64,000 nt of DNA from positions 124,001-188,000 of the forward strand of contig CM043790.1 in the NCBI GenBank assembly GCA_023974075.1, given 5' to 3'. Positions within the stretch are counted from its first letter, which is position 1. Each line of letters opens with the position of its first letter. The translations under genes and the position numbers were made by a program. Positions 1 through 11,144 of the stretch are shown one piece after another. The notes under the pieces are model-generated. The model was not told where the DNA came from, searched no databases, and worked only from the letters and a program-made list of their open reading frames with translations. Source of the DNA: Chaenocephalus aceratus (Eukaryota > Chordata > Actinopteri > Perciformes > Channichthyidae).

Positions 1-1176
1 GTAAAGGAAAATACAGTTTCAGTCTCTCGACGTGAAGCTTATGCATTGTACCATGAACCTGTATAGACCTGTAACAGTCAACTGCATGAGGAGTTGGAAA
101 GGTAGTTCAGAAATCAGTAATATCTTTAAAAACTACAAAAAAGTCCCTTTCTCTCAGCTGTGCACCTTTATGGTGTAAATACAGACTATCTACTAATTGG
201 ATCAAATATAAAAGTCAGCCGAATTAGTGTTGATACTGCAAGGAGACGTATTGTGTGAAAAGAAATGGAAGATGTTGTTTAATTGTTGATATATTTATGG
301 TTCACGTCACGTATTCAGTTTTGGCGGAATCTCTTCCAGTTTGTCAAAAGGTCTTCTGATCAGGGCTCTATAAATACATATCTAGGGCAGATATGTAATA
401 TTTAATGCAGCCGAACCGTGTATTACAATGCCGTTATGTGATGACTTCCAAAGAGAAAAGCAAGAACACTCGGAATAAAGTATTATTATTATTATTTTTA
501 ATGTTTTCCGATTTCATATCACATAGACACCATATCCCGACGTGCATTGGCGGCGTGATTTTAGCCTATCAAAACCTCTGAAAAACAGAAATGTGTCTCT
601 CAGAATCGAAAGAGAAAAACCTATGGGAAAAACACAAAAGCATTGTACACAATTTAAACCAATTAATGTCGTATAATGAACTAGGATAAACTGATGTTTT
701 TTAGTGGATGAGTAGTGCAGATATCACTGTTAAATCATTTGATCATTGGTTTTATTATGAAAACGGCGAGACCGGAAATCACTGTTTTCAAACCCGTAAC
801 TTTACATGGAAGCTTGCCGCATATACACGTTGTCCTGACGAAACCTCAAATCATCTTCGTAATATCTATCAAACTATAGATCCTACATATCGACTGGACG
901 TGGATTCTAAAAGTACAATATATACTTCTCGCTAGAAATCTAATCATAAAGCGTTTTAATGGCCAAACTATCCTACAATTTAGGATTTTACAGAGAGGGT
1001 TATTTGTGAATAAACAACCCTCTGTAACGTTTGCATTCAACGGGAGCACTCGAGGCCGACCATTTTAAAACGTAATTATAGGTCGTATTAAGCGCTTGAA
1101 CAAACGACATATTTGGTCGTAATAAGGGCTTAAAACAATCGACCCATTTGGTCGTATGAGTTGGAGGACTTGTTGG
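1..1176 (+). repeat. Copy of long-inverted-repeat family (twin of 12290-13455)
   Basis: This stretch matches 12290-13455 almost base for base, with scattered single-base indels. The similarity stops sharply after the shared block ttggaggacttgttgg (ends 1176 and 13455). Segments of the same family occur inverted at 10540-11110 and, as more distant relatives, at 14280-14775, 35400-35900 and 36570-37080. No convincing coding capacity is visible: the short ORF near 708-935 is not kept in frame between copies. The left end lies outside the window. Confidence 0.8.
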
Positions 1177-1506
1177 AACATACGGACCTTTGATTTTAAA
1201 CAAAGTTGACTTAAGGGGTCAACGTATTTTTCAATATAAAAAGATCATAGCAGACATTCTTTACAGGATAAAAGCACTTCCGCAGACTGCAGCGTTGATA
1301 TGGGAAGTACTGTTATGTTGATGTACTCGATACATTTTCACATTATTTCTGCCAAACATCCTGCTGATGTGATCTGTCTCCCAGTGGACCGTCACAGCCT
1401 GTTAAACCTCTATGTGATAGCCCCTCCCTGGAACTGGGCCTTGACCCAGAGTTTAGCCCCAGACAGAGAGAGTGTTTCTGCAGACAGATGGAGAGGAACA
1501 GCAGCA

Positions 1507-1559
<53 letters not shown>

Positions 1560-1633
1560 TTGGAATGATTTCCTGAGGTGAAAGTGTTGCCTGCCATTCC
1601 TCCTGCCAACAGACCGGAGCCTCGCAGCTGTTT
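1177..1633. other. Gene-free stretch, probable intron
   Basis: No coding region or transposon end is recognised here apart from the TG microsatellite at 1510-1558. It is probably intronic to the minus-strand liprin-beta gene or lies within its 3' part. Confidence 0.4.
1510..1558. repeat. (TG)n microsatellite
   Basis: An uninterrupted TG dinucleotide tract of about 49 bp. ORFs across it are only dipeptide runs and are not genes. Confidence 0.98.
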
Positions 1634-1980
1634 CGGCCCGTCCACACTACAGCTTCAAAAAAAGCTTGGAGCTGGGCGTGTCTGAAGCTCGACCAACAAC
1701 CAATCACATGAATCTCCCGCCCCTGACACACAAGCAGCGGTTTGATTGGCTAGAGCTTGTACTGGCATATGATTTGATTGGCTGACGCTTCCACCGAAAG
1801 CTTCAGAAGCTTCAAAAGTTGAACATTGCTCAACTTTTGCAGCCTGAAACGCCAGGAAAGCTCCGCTCTGCTTCCCACAATGCAGTTCGGCGAAAAGTGA
1901 CGTCACCCTATTCAAAGTGAATGGGCAGACGCGTTGGAAACCGTTATTGAAGCTGTCGAAGCTGTAGTGTGGACGGGCCG
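1634..1980. mobile_element. Short non-autonomous DNA transposon (MITE), 347 bp
   Basis: The ends form a 23-bp perfect terminal inverted repeat, beginning cggcccgtccacactac on the left and ending gtagtgtggacgggccg on the right. The interior is rich in agctt and gaagct motifs and has no ORF. The flanks do not show a clear target duplication, so the superfamily is uncertain. Confidence 0.75.
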
Positions 1981-3833
1981 TTACACACTCTCACTTACTG
2001 TGACTAAGATGTAGAGTTCTTTTAGTTGCCATGTGTCAGGAACAAAGCAAATCATATCTGATATGTTGGATTAAGTTGTGAATGAATGTGTATCAGATCG
2101 TAGACAGTATCTCATTACCATGACAATTAAGTATCATTTGTAACTTTCGATCAGGCATTTGTGAATCCATGTTGTATTTGTCGACCAAAAATACGCTTGT
2201 GGATCTGAAATATCTGCCTGTCTGTAAAATAGTTATTTGTTGTTTTGACACAGACACACCCACACACCACACACCACACACTCACACACACATCATATAC
2301 ATATACACACACACATACATACACACACGCACACCACTCTCGGGGCCCCCTGGTAGTCACACGGCTCCATAATATAACTGGCAAAAATGTAAGAATTTCA
2401 TGCATCGGCCTTCAGTGGGAAAATGGTTGAATCTGTTGGAATAGAGTAGAAATATCAAATATCACTACTTTTCTTCGAAATGAAATGCTGACATTACAAA
2501 ATGCATGGTTTTATACTGCAATGGCAGTGAGATAAAAAAAATGTGGTCTGAATGGAAGTCAATGAGGCATTTTTGGTAGTTTTGAGTACGTTAGAAGTTG
2601 TTTAAGTGATTCATGAAAAAAAAGTAGAAAAACATATTGATGTATGATGATTTAATAGCAGTTATTATGGGCGTGTACATTTTTGCCACGAAGGGGTCGA
2701 AAGGTTGAAAATTCGAGGAGGGCACAAGGGTTAAAAGTTACTTTTATTTATCTAAACCAGTGTTATTGTTTATTACACGTCTTTTTACCGACGAGAGGCC
2801 CGTAGGCCTACGCCTGGCCCTGGATGTTTGCTCTTGTGTGCACGCGCCTTGAGTTCTAAATAGTTTAACTTTTGGAACGGAGCCGCGCCGTGCACCGCTT
2901 GTCGTGTGATAAGGAACAACCAGTCACAGGCGAGAGATATGATTACTTCCGCAAACTCACTTCAGAGTGTACATTTTAGTCAGTGTACATTTTAGTCAGT
3001 TTAAGCGCGGGTTTATCGTTACCCTGACTTAATCATCTGTCCGGTGTGTCACCCTTCATGTTAAAATAAAAAAATTAAAATGTCGGACGATCTTCAATAT
3101 CCTCCTCTCTTGTGTCCCAGGTGCCGTTTCTGGCGCACACACACATACAGCCACACACAAACACACAGAGCACAGCAGAGGAAAGCAGAGACAGCCTGCC
3201 TCCGCGCCCCTGAAAAGAGGACACCAGAGCAGACATCCAGAGCCAGGCGAACACAAAACTGTGCCATGCTTTTTTTTCAATGTTAGATTATACAACATAG
3301 CCTATAAAACGCCCCGCCCCCCAAAAAACAGATATACGCGCCCCTTTAAAAAATATTGCTGCCAGCCCCCCCCCCCCCCGACGCTCTCCGAACGCCCCCT
3401 AGGGGGAGCTGCCGCCCCCGTTGAGAACCTCTGTTGTAACTTTTACAACAAAGTAATAGAGATTGTTGTCCGGAAGGATAGGCGCATGGACTTCATCTTC
3501 AACTCAAGGTAAGACCACAATTTTATTGAAAAATGGGATCTTACTAAGAGAGAACAATCCAATATTTAAATGCAGTGCTCAACGCTAACTTCTTTAAGTG
3601 GTTGCCAGGCTGGCAACCAGGCATCAGCTTTTGGTTGCCAAAACTGAAAATATGGTTGCCATTTTTAGTCACCTTATATTTTAAATAATGAATATACTAT
3701 ACAGTTATATATCAACTTAATAATGAACATGTGACACAAAAGAATGTTCAAATGCTTTACAATAAGTAATTAACACAATTATTTGAAACTTAAGTGGTAG
3801 TAAACTTGTCCACCCTCAATTGCTGGTATACTA
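1981..3833. other. Gene-free stretch with simple repeats and a hAT-like end
   Basis: This contains an imperfect CA tract (about 2250-2333) and a C homopolymer around 3367-3379. The block ending gttgagaacctctg at 3433 resembles the right end of a hAT element, but no left partner is found. Around 3598-3680 the motif ggttgcca occurs several times. No coding region is recognised. Confidence 0.4.
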
Positions 3834-4159
3834 CACTGAACAAAAATATAAACGCAACACTTTTGTTTTTCCTCCCATTTTTCATGAGATGAACTCAAAG
3901 ATCTAAAAAATGTTCTATAAACACAAAATAACCATTTCTCTCAAATATTGTTCACAAATCGGAAACATCTGTGATAGTGAGCACTTCTCCTTTGCCGAGA
4001 TAATCCATCCCACCTCACAGGTGTGGCATATCAAGATGCTGATTAGACAGCATGCTTATTGCACAGGTGTGCCTTAGGCTGGCCACAATAAAAGTCCACT
4101 CTGAAACGTGCAGTTTTGCTTTATTGGGGGGGTCCGAAAACCAGTCAGTATCTGGTGTG

Positions 4160-5345
4160 AGGGGTAGGGTTAGGTTGGGGAAGAGTGCAGGGCTACGGTA
4201 GATAAGTGTTTAAAAAAAACATTAAAAACCTCCGTAAACATAAACCTTATAAAAACCCTTCTAAAAGCATCATAAAAGCTCCGTAAGGACACGACCGTTT
4301 CAAAAGAATGGTTAAAAAGTGCAGAGCGGAGCTGGACCACGGAACGGCGGCAGAGTATGTAAAATATGTTTAAGTCGTGGGAGGCGGACCCATCAATTGT
4401 ATTTTTCATTTAGTCCGCCCGGGTCAATGGTGCCCAGGCGATGGATCCACCTCCGCTCCGCCGCTCGCCTCTGGCCCGTGCTCCAGCCGCTGCTGCTCTC
4501 CAGGCCCACAGACTGTACATTCTGGAGGCCATGGAGTTTAAAATGGTTGTATAAAACGCTCGTGCCGTCCCCGTCTCTAATTCTATATTGATGTTGTTTA
4601 ATTCTGAGGCTGATCTCATTGCGCGTTTCCCCCACATAGAGTCTCTGGCAGACCTTGCACCTAATTGCATAAATAGCTTTTTTTGTGTTAGGTGTCAAGG
4701 CCTGCCGTACATTGCTCCCCTCTCGAGAGAAGGGATTGAAACGTGGGGGGAGGCGAACGAAACCAACCTCAGAGACCCGAGGCGCCTCCCTAGTTGTAAT
4801 GCTTTTATTTAGTTTGGTATGGACCAGGAGGTCCTGGAGATTTTTGTTACGCCGGTAGGCAGAGATCAGCCGGCACGGCCGCAGCGCGTCACAGTCCCCC
4901 CTGGCCCCCTCACAATGGGCCTTGAGTTTGCCTCAAAGGCTGGTCAGGCTCCCTGAGTAGGTTGTGGTGAGGGGGACCAGGGCAGGGCCGGACGGCCGGG
5001 CGGAGATGTCTTTGTATTTCTCTATGAAGGTGCGGCTGACCTCCGCCCTAATGCTTCTAAGGAAGCGCCTCAAATAGCCCCTAGGTCTCAGCGCACTAAA
5101 GAGGATTCTGGTAGCCTCCTCCACATCCTCCGCGAGGGTGCATATCCTGTGGAAGGGGATCAGCTGGGACTTAATCAGACCTCTGTACGTGTGCCCAGGG
5201 TGATAGCTGGTTTTATGGAGGAGTGCGTGGCGATCTGTGTCTTTAAAGAAAAACCCTGGTGGTAAGTGTCTTGCTGTGGTCGCTGGAGCTGCGGCAAAAA
5301 GACGCCAGTGTCGAGGACAGTGTGTGTATTTCGGGTAACCCTTAG
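4160..5345 (-). mobile_element. Penelope-like retroelement fragment, 5'-truncated
   Basis: A minus-strand retroelement fragment sits inside the Tc1 relic. Read from about 5330 downwards it encodes the end of a Penelope-type reverse transcriptase, then a GIY-YIG endonuclease domain (4393-4698), then a short 3' region. The upstream part of the RT is missing. Both borders touch telomere-like sequence: ggggtagggttagg at about 4157 and cttagggttaggg at about 5341. Penelope-like elements are known both with and without an endonuclease; this one carries the domain. Confidence 0.8.
4393..5330 (-). pseudogene. Penelope RT C-terminus plus GIY-YIG endonuclease (broken)
   Basis: The frame is broken by several shifts. 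In order on the minus strand the pieces are: an RT segment with TDRHALLHKTSYHPGH and KSQLIPFHRIC (about 5250-5130); a helical stretch with RPRGYLRRFLRSIR (about 5100-5050); a region ending in the linker before the endonuclease; and an open GIY-YIG-like domain of about 100 residues containing AIRCKVCQRLYVGET and an Arg/His-rich helix (SLRIKQHQYRIRDG). The domain order and the CxxC before YVGET match the Penelope/Neptune group. In those elements the RT copies the RNA and the GIY-YIG nuclease nicks the target. It cannot be functional here because the RT core is absent and the frame is interrupted. Confidence 0.8.
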
Positions 5346-5366
5346 GGTTAGGGTAATGTTGTGAAT

Positions 5367-5432
5367 CGAGTGGCCCATGGTGGTGGTGGGGTTATGGTAT
5401 GGGCAGGCGTATGTTATGGACGACGAACACAG
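5367..5432 (+). pseudogene. Tc1 transposase fragment
   Basis: About 22 codons read RVAHGGGGVMVWAGVCYGRR, matching the (V)MVWGG segment between the catalytic acidic residues of Tc1-type DDE transposases. It is flanked by an inverted pair of tgaatcgagtggcc blocks. This is all that is left of the transposase. Confidence 0.75.
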
Positions 5433-5815
5433 GCCACTCGATTCACACCATTACCCCCTAACCCTAACCCTACCCCTCACACCAAATACTGACTGGTTTT
5501 CGGACCCCCCCAGACCCCCCCAATAAAGCAAAAATGCACGTTTCAGAGTGGCCTTTTATTGTGGCCAGCCTAAGGCACACCTGTGCAATAATCATGCTGT
5601 CTAATCAGCATCTTGATATGCCACACCTGTGAGGTGGGATGGATTATCTCGGCAAAGGAGAAGTGCTCACTATCACAGATGTTTTCAGATTTGTGAACAA
5701 TATTTGAGAGAAATGGTTATTTTGTGTTTATAGAACATGTTTTAGATCTTTGAGTTCATCTCATGAAAAATGGGAGCAAAAACAAAAGTGTTGCGTTTAT
5801 ATTTTTTGTTCAGTG

Positions 5816-6463
5816 TAAATACCAGTAGTGCAGCTGTTGTCATGTTCTTCACAGATCCCTCAAAAATGAATGAGCAAGTCACTAGTTTCTTGGTCATCCG
5901 TTGTCTCCCTTTCAAATGTGGTAGCTCAACTATGCCACCATTTCAGCTGACTTTTTCTCGGAAATACTGTCACATAACATCCATATATTTCAGTGCTAGG
6001 TTGATGCTTAGCTAAGCTAACTATGAAACACTTTAACTGACAGGACTCAGGATCAACTGTGTACTGTAAGGTAGCTTCTAGCTTCATGTCGAGTAAATGT
6101 TAAGTAAGTCAACATTTCCCAGAGAGCTTTCTTTGAAATCACCAGGTAACACTAAAAGACATTACATTTAGATTGTATGACAAAGTGTTTATTTAATATA
6201 TCTGTTATATCTATATCTGTGTTTATTTAATATATCTGTGTTTATTTAATATATCTGGCTAGCTATAGCTACTTGCTACGGTTTAGCTTACCAAAGTAAC
6301 GTGAACGTAGCTGTAATTTATGCTTTGCTTACATGTTCGCATAACTTGGACGTTTACTGACATTTACATACCTTGTTTGCCTGGCTCAAGTGGTGGCTCT
6401 GGGGTTGTTGTGTGAGCCACCACTTGAGAATTGTCGTATTTTTTAAGAAAAAATGTTCTTATG
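5816..6463. other. Gene-free stretch
   Basis: AT-rich sequence with no recognised coding region. It includes a short tandem repeat at about 6185-6258, three units of roughly 19 bp containing tttatttaatatatctg. Confidence 0.4.
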
Positions 6464-7000
6464 CAACCCAGTCTCACGGCATTTTGTGTTCACCAACACG
6501 ATTTTTAATCTATTGATTCGTGTTCACCAACACGATTTGCCCCTTTTTTTCGTGTTGCACAGCACGATTTTAAAAGCAATGTATTTCTACTGCCTGCAGC
6601 ACGTCTTTTTCTCCGGTCGGGTCGAGGAAGACCGGAAGCTGTGTGGTTCATAAAAACATGTTCTTACTCAATATCAAAGCCACAGTTATTGCTTTTATTT
6701 GAAATCGTATAATTTCTGACTTTTGTTGTCGTCTGTGAGGAAAATAAATGGGGCTTGGGGATTTAAAATAAAAGCAATAACTGTGGCTTGATATTGAGTA
6801 AGAACATGTTTTATGAACCACACAGCTTCCGGTCTCCCACGACCCGACCGGAGAAAAAGACGTGCTGCAGGCAGTAGAAATACATTGCTTTTAAAATCGT
6901 GCTGTGCAACACGAAAAAAAGGGGCAAATCGTGTTGGTGAACACGAATCAATAGATTAAAAATCGTGTTGGTGAACACGAAATGCCGTGAGACTGGGTTG
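6464..7000. mobile_element. Foldback element with about 230-bp inverted arms
   Basis: The left arm (6464 to about 6695) and right arm (about 6770 to 7000) are near-perfect inverted copies around a spacer of about 75 bp. The outer ends are caacccagtctcacgg and ccgtgagactgggttg. The 7-bp direct repeat tcttatg flanks the element (6457-6463 and 7001-7007). Each arm has two copies of a motif that is itself nearly palindromic (tcgtgttcaccaacacga) plus a related cgtgttgcacagcacg. There is no coding capacity. As RNA it would fold into one long hairpin. Confidence 0.85.
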
Positions 7001-7975
7001 TCTTATGTCCATCTTCAAAAACTCTGAGTCCGACTGACAGTTTAAACATTGTCACAGCTCACAGGATTGGTACCTGTCAGCCAATAATACGATTTATTTT
7101 TTGGTCTGGTGTCTTGCCTCTGTTGCATTCACTGGACACGGGCAATTACAATGATGCCGTCCTCTCATGATGAGGTTCAGGTAAAGCACGGTTAATGCAG
7201 GCGACCCCCACTGCATCCAATGATGGCAGGGCTTTCATAAAAAGAGCCAAACTGCTCATCATATAACCTCATGCACATGTATACTCTCTCACACACAATG
7301 GCATTGTCTTCAGGAGCAAGTAGCCCACGGACACTTCCATATGCTCGCAGGAGTAGTATTGGAACGTCACTGATCTCCAACAGGGAATGCGTATTTGTAT
7401 AGTTTGTGGGCAAAAGACTTAACATCTGCTAGACAGTGAGTGTCTGATAGCAGGAGGTGATACATTTTGAATAGGTAGGAATGCATATTGCTTTGAAAAA
7501 ATGAAGTTCTAAAAAACACTAAGACACTGCAGAAGCAGCTGTGACTCCCAGGCTGCTAGGATGAGCTACAGCACGTGCTAATGTCAGGCTCACAATGACA
7601 ATGCTAGTTAGCATGGTTCTTATTTTCCAATGAGCACTTCGGTCCAGCTGGCAGATAGAAATGTCAAGTAAAACAACGAATTGGCCAAGCAGAATTGCAT
7701 CCTGATGATGACACTAAAAGAGTCATTACATGTATTGTATCATGAATGTCTGGGATCACAACACTTTTATATACAGCACAATATATACTATATGTTCCAT
7801 ATATTTCATGGGAAAAAATGTTATGGGTTGATATTTTCATTTTGGAAAATGCAGTAGGATCTTTGTCCAAAGCAGCTTAAATACAAGCAGCATTTAAGCT
7901 GCTAATGGACCCACAGCTGCTCTGCAATCTTTCAAGGAGTTGAGCAGAAATGGCTAATTCAAACATGCATGCACA

Positions 7976-7976
<1 letters not shown>
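7001..7976. other. Gene-free stretch 3' of the liprin exon
   Basis: No recognised repeat or coding region. It lies directly downstream (minus-strand sense) of the liprin-beta exon at 8069-8215 and is presumably intron. The next exon expected from PPFIBP2 was not found here. Confidence 0.4.
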
Positions 7977-8018
<42 letters not shown>

Positions 8019-8027
8019 ACACACACA

Positions 8028-8068
<41 letters not shown>
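7977..8068. repeat. (CA)n microsatellite abutting a splice donor
   Basis: A CA tract of about 92 bp with two interrupting cagaca units. On the minus (transcript) strand it is (GT)n, and it begins directly at the 3' end of the liprin-beta exon 8069-8215, so it supplies the GT of the donor site. Confidence 0.97.
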
Positions 8069-8070
<2 letters not shown>

Positions 8071-8215
8071 CGGCTTTGTTCTGCTCTGTGTCCGTGGGAT
8101 CTGGATCTGTGTTGGTGTGTGTCTCCTCTATGCTGACCAGCTTCAGTTTCAGGAAGGACACCTCGTCCATCAGATCCAGCTTCTGAGTCTCCAGAGAGGT
8201 CCTGCTCATCAGCTC
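8069..8215 (-). CDS. ppfibp2: Liprin-beta (PPFIBP2-like) exon C, 49 codons
   Basis: A minus-strand exon of 147 nt, open throughout, starting after the acceptor tttctcccag and encoding ELMSRTSLETQKLDLMDEVS, FLKLKLVSIEE and a polar tail ending EQNKAE. The first 30 residues match the coiled coil of liprin-beta proteins, which follows the segment encoded by the exon at 31003-31116. The final KAE and the EVS-LKLKLV spelling favour PPFIBP2 over PPFIBP1. Liprin-betas are cytoplasmic scaffold proteins: an N-terminal coiled coil for self-association and three C-terminal SAM domains that contact liprin-alphas. The donor is GAG|GTGTGT, where the GT is the first of a (GT)n microsatellite. Exon-intron limits are inferred from family alignment and from AG/GT; they are not proven by transcripts. 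Confidence 0.85.
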
Positions 8216-8420
8216 CTGGGAGAAACACATAGCCACTGTCAGTTAGAGTAGAACAAGATAGAAAGCCGAACTTGAACAGCTTTACAAACTACACCTATAG
8301 CAATGTCAAACACTCACTGATAGTGGGCATACAAGCAGAGAGAAGTCAGATCCACGCAGAACAATGTTCTCCCCACACTAACATAGCAGGATAAGCAGGG
8401 GGCCCAGAACCCATGAGGCT

Positions 8421-8433
8421 AAACACACACACA

Positions 8434-8496
<63 letters not shown>
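8421..8496. repeat. (CA)n microsatellite
   Basis: A CA tract of about 76 bp with one CC interruption near 8440, lying about 200 bp upstream (transcript sense) of liprin exon C. Confidence 0.97.
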
Positions 8497-8498
<2 letters not shown>

Positions 8499-9286
8499 CT
8501 GTCTGTGCTTCTTTTGTATGGGAAAAAAAACACAAAGTATGTCGTAGACAGTGAAGCCACCAAACATGATGAAATGTGTGGGTTTTTTTTCTCTGACACA
8601 CACAAAACACACACCTCGGTGCTAACTCTCAGTGTGTCGGTGTATATCGTTGTTCTTCTTTAAATGACTTCTAATGCAATTTCCTCCTCTCTAAACTAAA
8701 AGTGCCTTGGGTTGTTATTAGGCCTCTGACAGAGAGGAACATAAAAAACAAGTCTCTAAATAGGCTGCCCACTAGTTTGATAACACAGGTCTAGCTGGTG
8801 CAGACAGCTAAAAGTGATTCCATCAAACTAAAACAGATACATACAAGTGCCCTATCCTTCATCCTGAAGAACATACTGCAGGTAATTCAGAGATCCATTT
8901 GCTTCCAACAGATTGACATTAAACTGTCATGAAACCAGTGAGCACATCTTGGATTCAAGTAGATGGTCTCTCTTGCATCTGGTTATTGGATCACATGATC
9001 TGATTTGACTTGTATTTAAATAATTAAATAACTTGGTTTATATTATACTTATGCAGGTTAGACTACTGTTAGGCAGTAGTGCAATTTTTTGATTTCTGTA
9101 AAACCAAAATCGTCATTCTATATGGAAGCTTTCCTTACTTTAGAAGTGATGTAATTATCTTTGACCACAGAAGGATATCATTCCATCTAAATGAAAATAT
9201 CACATGCTAAACAAACTGTGTCAACACCACAGCCATAGACAGCTCAAAGCCTATTATCTCACACACACACACACACACACACACAC
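8497..9286. other. Gene-free intronic stretch
   Basis: No coding region is recognised. It ends in a short (CA)n tract (about 9260-9286) into which, or beside which, the inverted-repeat complex at 9287 begins. Confidence 0.4.
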
Positions 9287-9939
9287 GTTCTCACTCCCAT
9301 CCCGACGGTCAGGGCCCCTCCCCGTCGCTATAGTACTGGCTACGGGCAGGGCGTCTCATAGACCTTCATAGACCACGTGATCAACAACGATGGCCGAGCT
9401 TCGTGTTATTCTCGGTGGAAAATGCCTATTTTAAGGTTCATTTGGCATTAAAATGCGTTTTGATGTCATTTTATGCGAGTAATGAGTTTTTATTTCTGAT
9501 TATTTGTGCAGTACATGTACATGATGTTTAGTTTAGTTTTAAGCAAAGTCACCCTCTGTACTTGGACTTATTGGGAGAATCTAAAGGCCAAGAACATCCC
9601 AAATATTAATGTAGGTCTTTATTGTAGACTTTTTAGTGTTGCCCGTCTGTGAGGACAATACATGGGGTCAGAGGCCTCGTATTTTTAAAAATCTTTTGTT
9701 CCTTCTTAATTTGTTATTCTTTTCAAAATAACACACTGTTATTTACTCACCAATAACACACAATTATCCATGCTTTTATTTATTGGTTTAATTCCATAAT
9801 CTCTGGCTTTTTTGGCGTTCGTCAGGAACTGAATTTCAAAATAAAAATAACCGGAAACAGACGTAGGCCTATAAGGGACATTTCGAGCATCATTGCGATT
9901 GTCAACATTTCTGAGTTTAGGATGGCCGAAGACACTACA

Positions 9940-10440
9940 CTACCCATAATCCCCAGCTATCGTTTAGGACTACAGTTCCGTAAGGTTACGCAGAGCGTCA
10001 AACAGCTGTGTGAAATGGAACGAAACCACGCCAGACTATCCAAAACTGGAATCGAACGCCCCCCCAGAACTACACATGCTGGCTATTGTGTTTCGCAAAA
10101 TGTGCTATGGGACGTCTCTACTGAACGTCTCTTCCCCATTAGAAGTTGCCAGTATTAAAACACATTGGTGTTATCAAATGTAAAACATATAATTAATAAA
10201 TGGGTGAACATCGCTTGTGTCCATAATGCGCAGCATTAATATACACCCACATGGACAGCTAATTGTTACTTTGTAATTCTACTCCACTACAATTCAGAGG
10301 TTAACCTGGTATTTTTACTCCACTGCATTTATTGAGTTACTTTGCAGATTCTGATTAATGATGTGAAATATAAACAACCCTTAAATCAGACTTTAAATTA
10401 CACCTGAGTAAAATTCAGGGAAGGTGATTGTCAAGTGCCA
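9940..10440 (+). repeat. Direct repeat unit 1 of 2
   Basis: This matches 11145-11960 in order: both begin ccgaagacactacactaccc, continue through the block agaagttgccagtattaaa, and end in acctgagtaaaattcag. Unit 2 has extra segments. No ORF is conserved between the two. Confidence 0.8.
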
Positions 10441-10539
10441 ACAATCAGGAGAGATATTTGATAGTTGGTGCTTGAGAAGACTAAACATGTATCTGCAATT
10501 GACATGAATGGAAACGAGTAATAAAGTATATTAATTACT

Positions 10540-11110
10540 CGTTATTCTCAGCCTGTCCTCCTACAAAAAACGACCATATAGGTCGATTGTTCAGCAGCTA
10601 AATACGACCCAGAGTCACGTTTTAAAGTGTAGCACCTCTAGTGGTCGTGTAAGAAACAACATGCTCCTGTCGATTGCAAACGCTCCGGAGGGTCGTTTAT
10701 TCACAAATAACCCTCTCTGGAAAATCCTAAATTGTGGAATAGTTTGGCCATTAAAATGCTTTTTTATTAGATTTCTAGCGAGAAGTGTATATTGTACTTT
10801 TTATAATCTACGTCCAGTGGATGTGTAGGATCTACAGTTTGATAGATATACGAAGATGATTTGAGGTCTCGCCAGGAGAACGTGTATATGGGGCAGCTTC
10901 CATGTAAAGTTAGCGTGGGTGAAAACAGTATTTCCGGTCTCGAAGTTTTCATAATAAAACCGGAAGTATTCCCCACACTGTCAAATGATTACACAGTGAT
11001 ATCTGCATTACTCATCCACTAAAAACATCAGTTTATCCTTGTTAATTACACAATATTGATTGGTTTAAATTGTGTACAATGCTTTTGTGTTTTTAACCTT
11101 CGATTCGGAG
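10540..11110 (-). repeat. Inverted copy of the 1-1176 / 12290-13455 family
   Basis: Read on the minus strand this follows 12870-13455 with moderate divergence, including blocks around gatatcactg, ccggaaat, tctagcgagaag and ttatttgtgaataaac. With 12290-13455 it forms an inner palindrome separated by about 1.2-1.8 kb. Confidence 0.75.
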
Positions 11111-11144
11111 AAACAAATTGTTTTATCGGAGTTTAGACACTACA

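Larger units (their letters stand above)
3834..5815. mobile_element. Tc1/mariner-family relic with TA target duplication
   Basis: The ends are inverted repeats (cactgaacaaaaatataa on the left, ttttttgttcagtg on the right) flanked by TA on both sides (3832-3833 and 5816-5817), the Tc1/mariner target duplication. Inverted arms run about 3834-4158 and 5457-5815, and both end inwards in telomere-like ccctaa/ttaggg repeats. A short transposase remnant is at 5367-5432. The left telomere-like tract is split by a Penelope-like insertion (4160-5345). The copy cannot be autonomous. Confidence 0.85.

Noticed and set aside
708..935. 75-codon ORF in the 1-1176 repeat, with a similar one at 12990-13214
   Set aside because: The two copies differ by frame-changing indels, so the resemblance is DNA-level, not protein-level.
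5341..5480. TTAGGG-like repeats taken as a telomere or telomere fusion
   Set aside because: Only two or three units, part of both arms of a Tc1 relic; this is an internal element feature.
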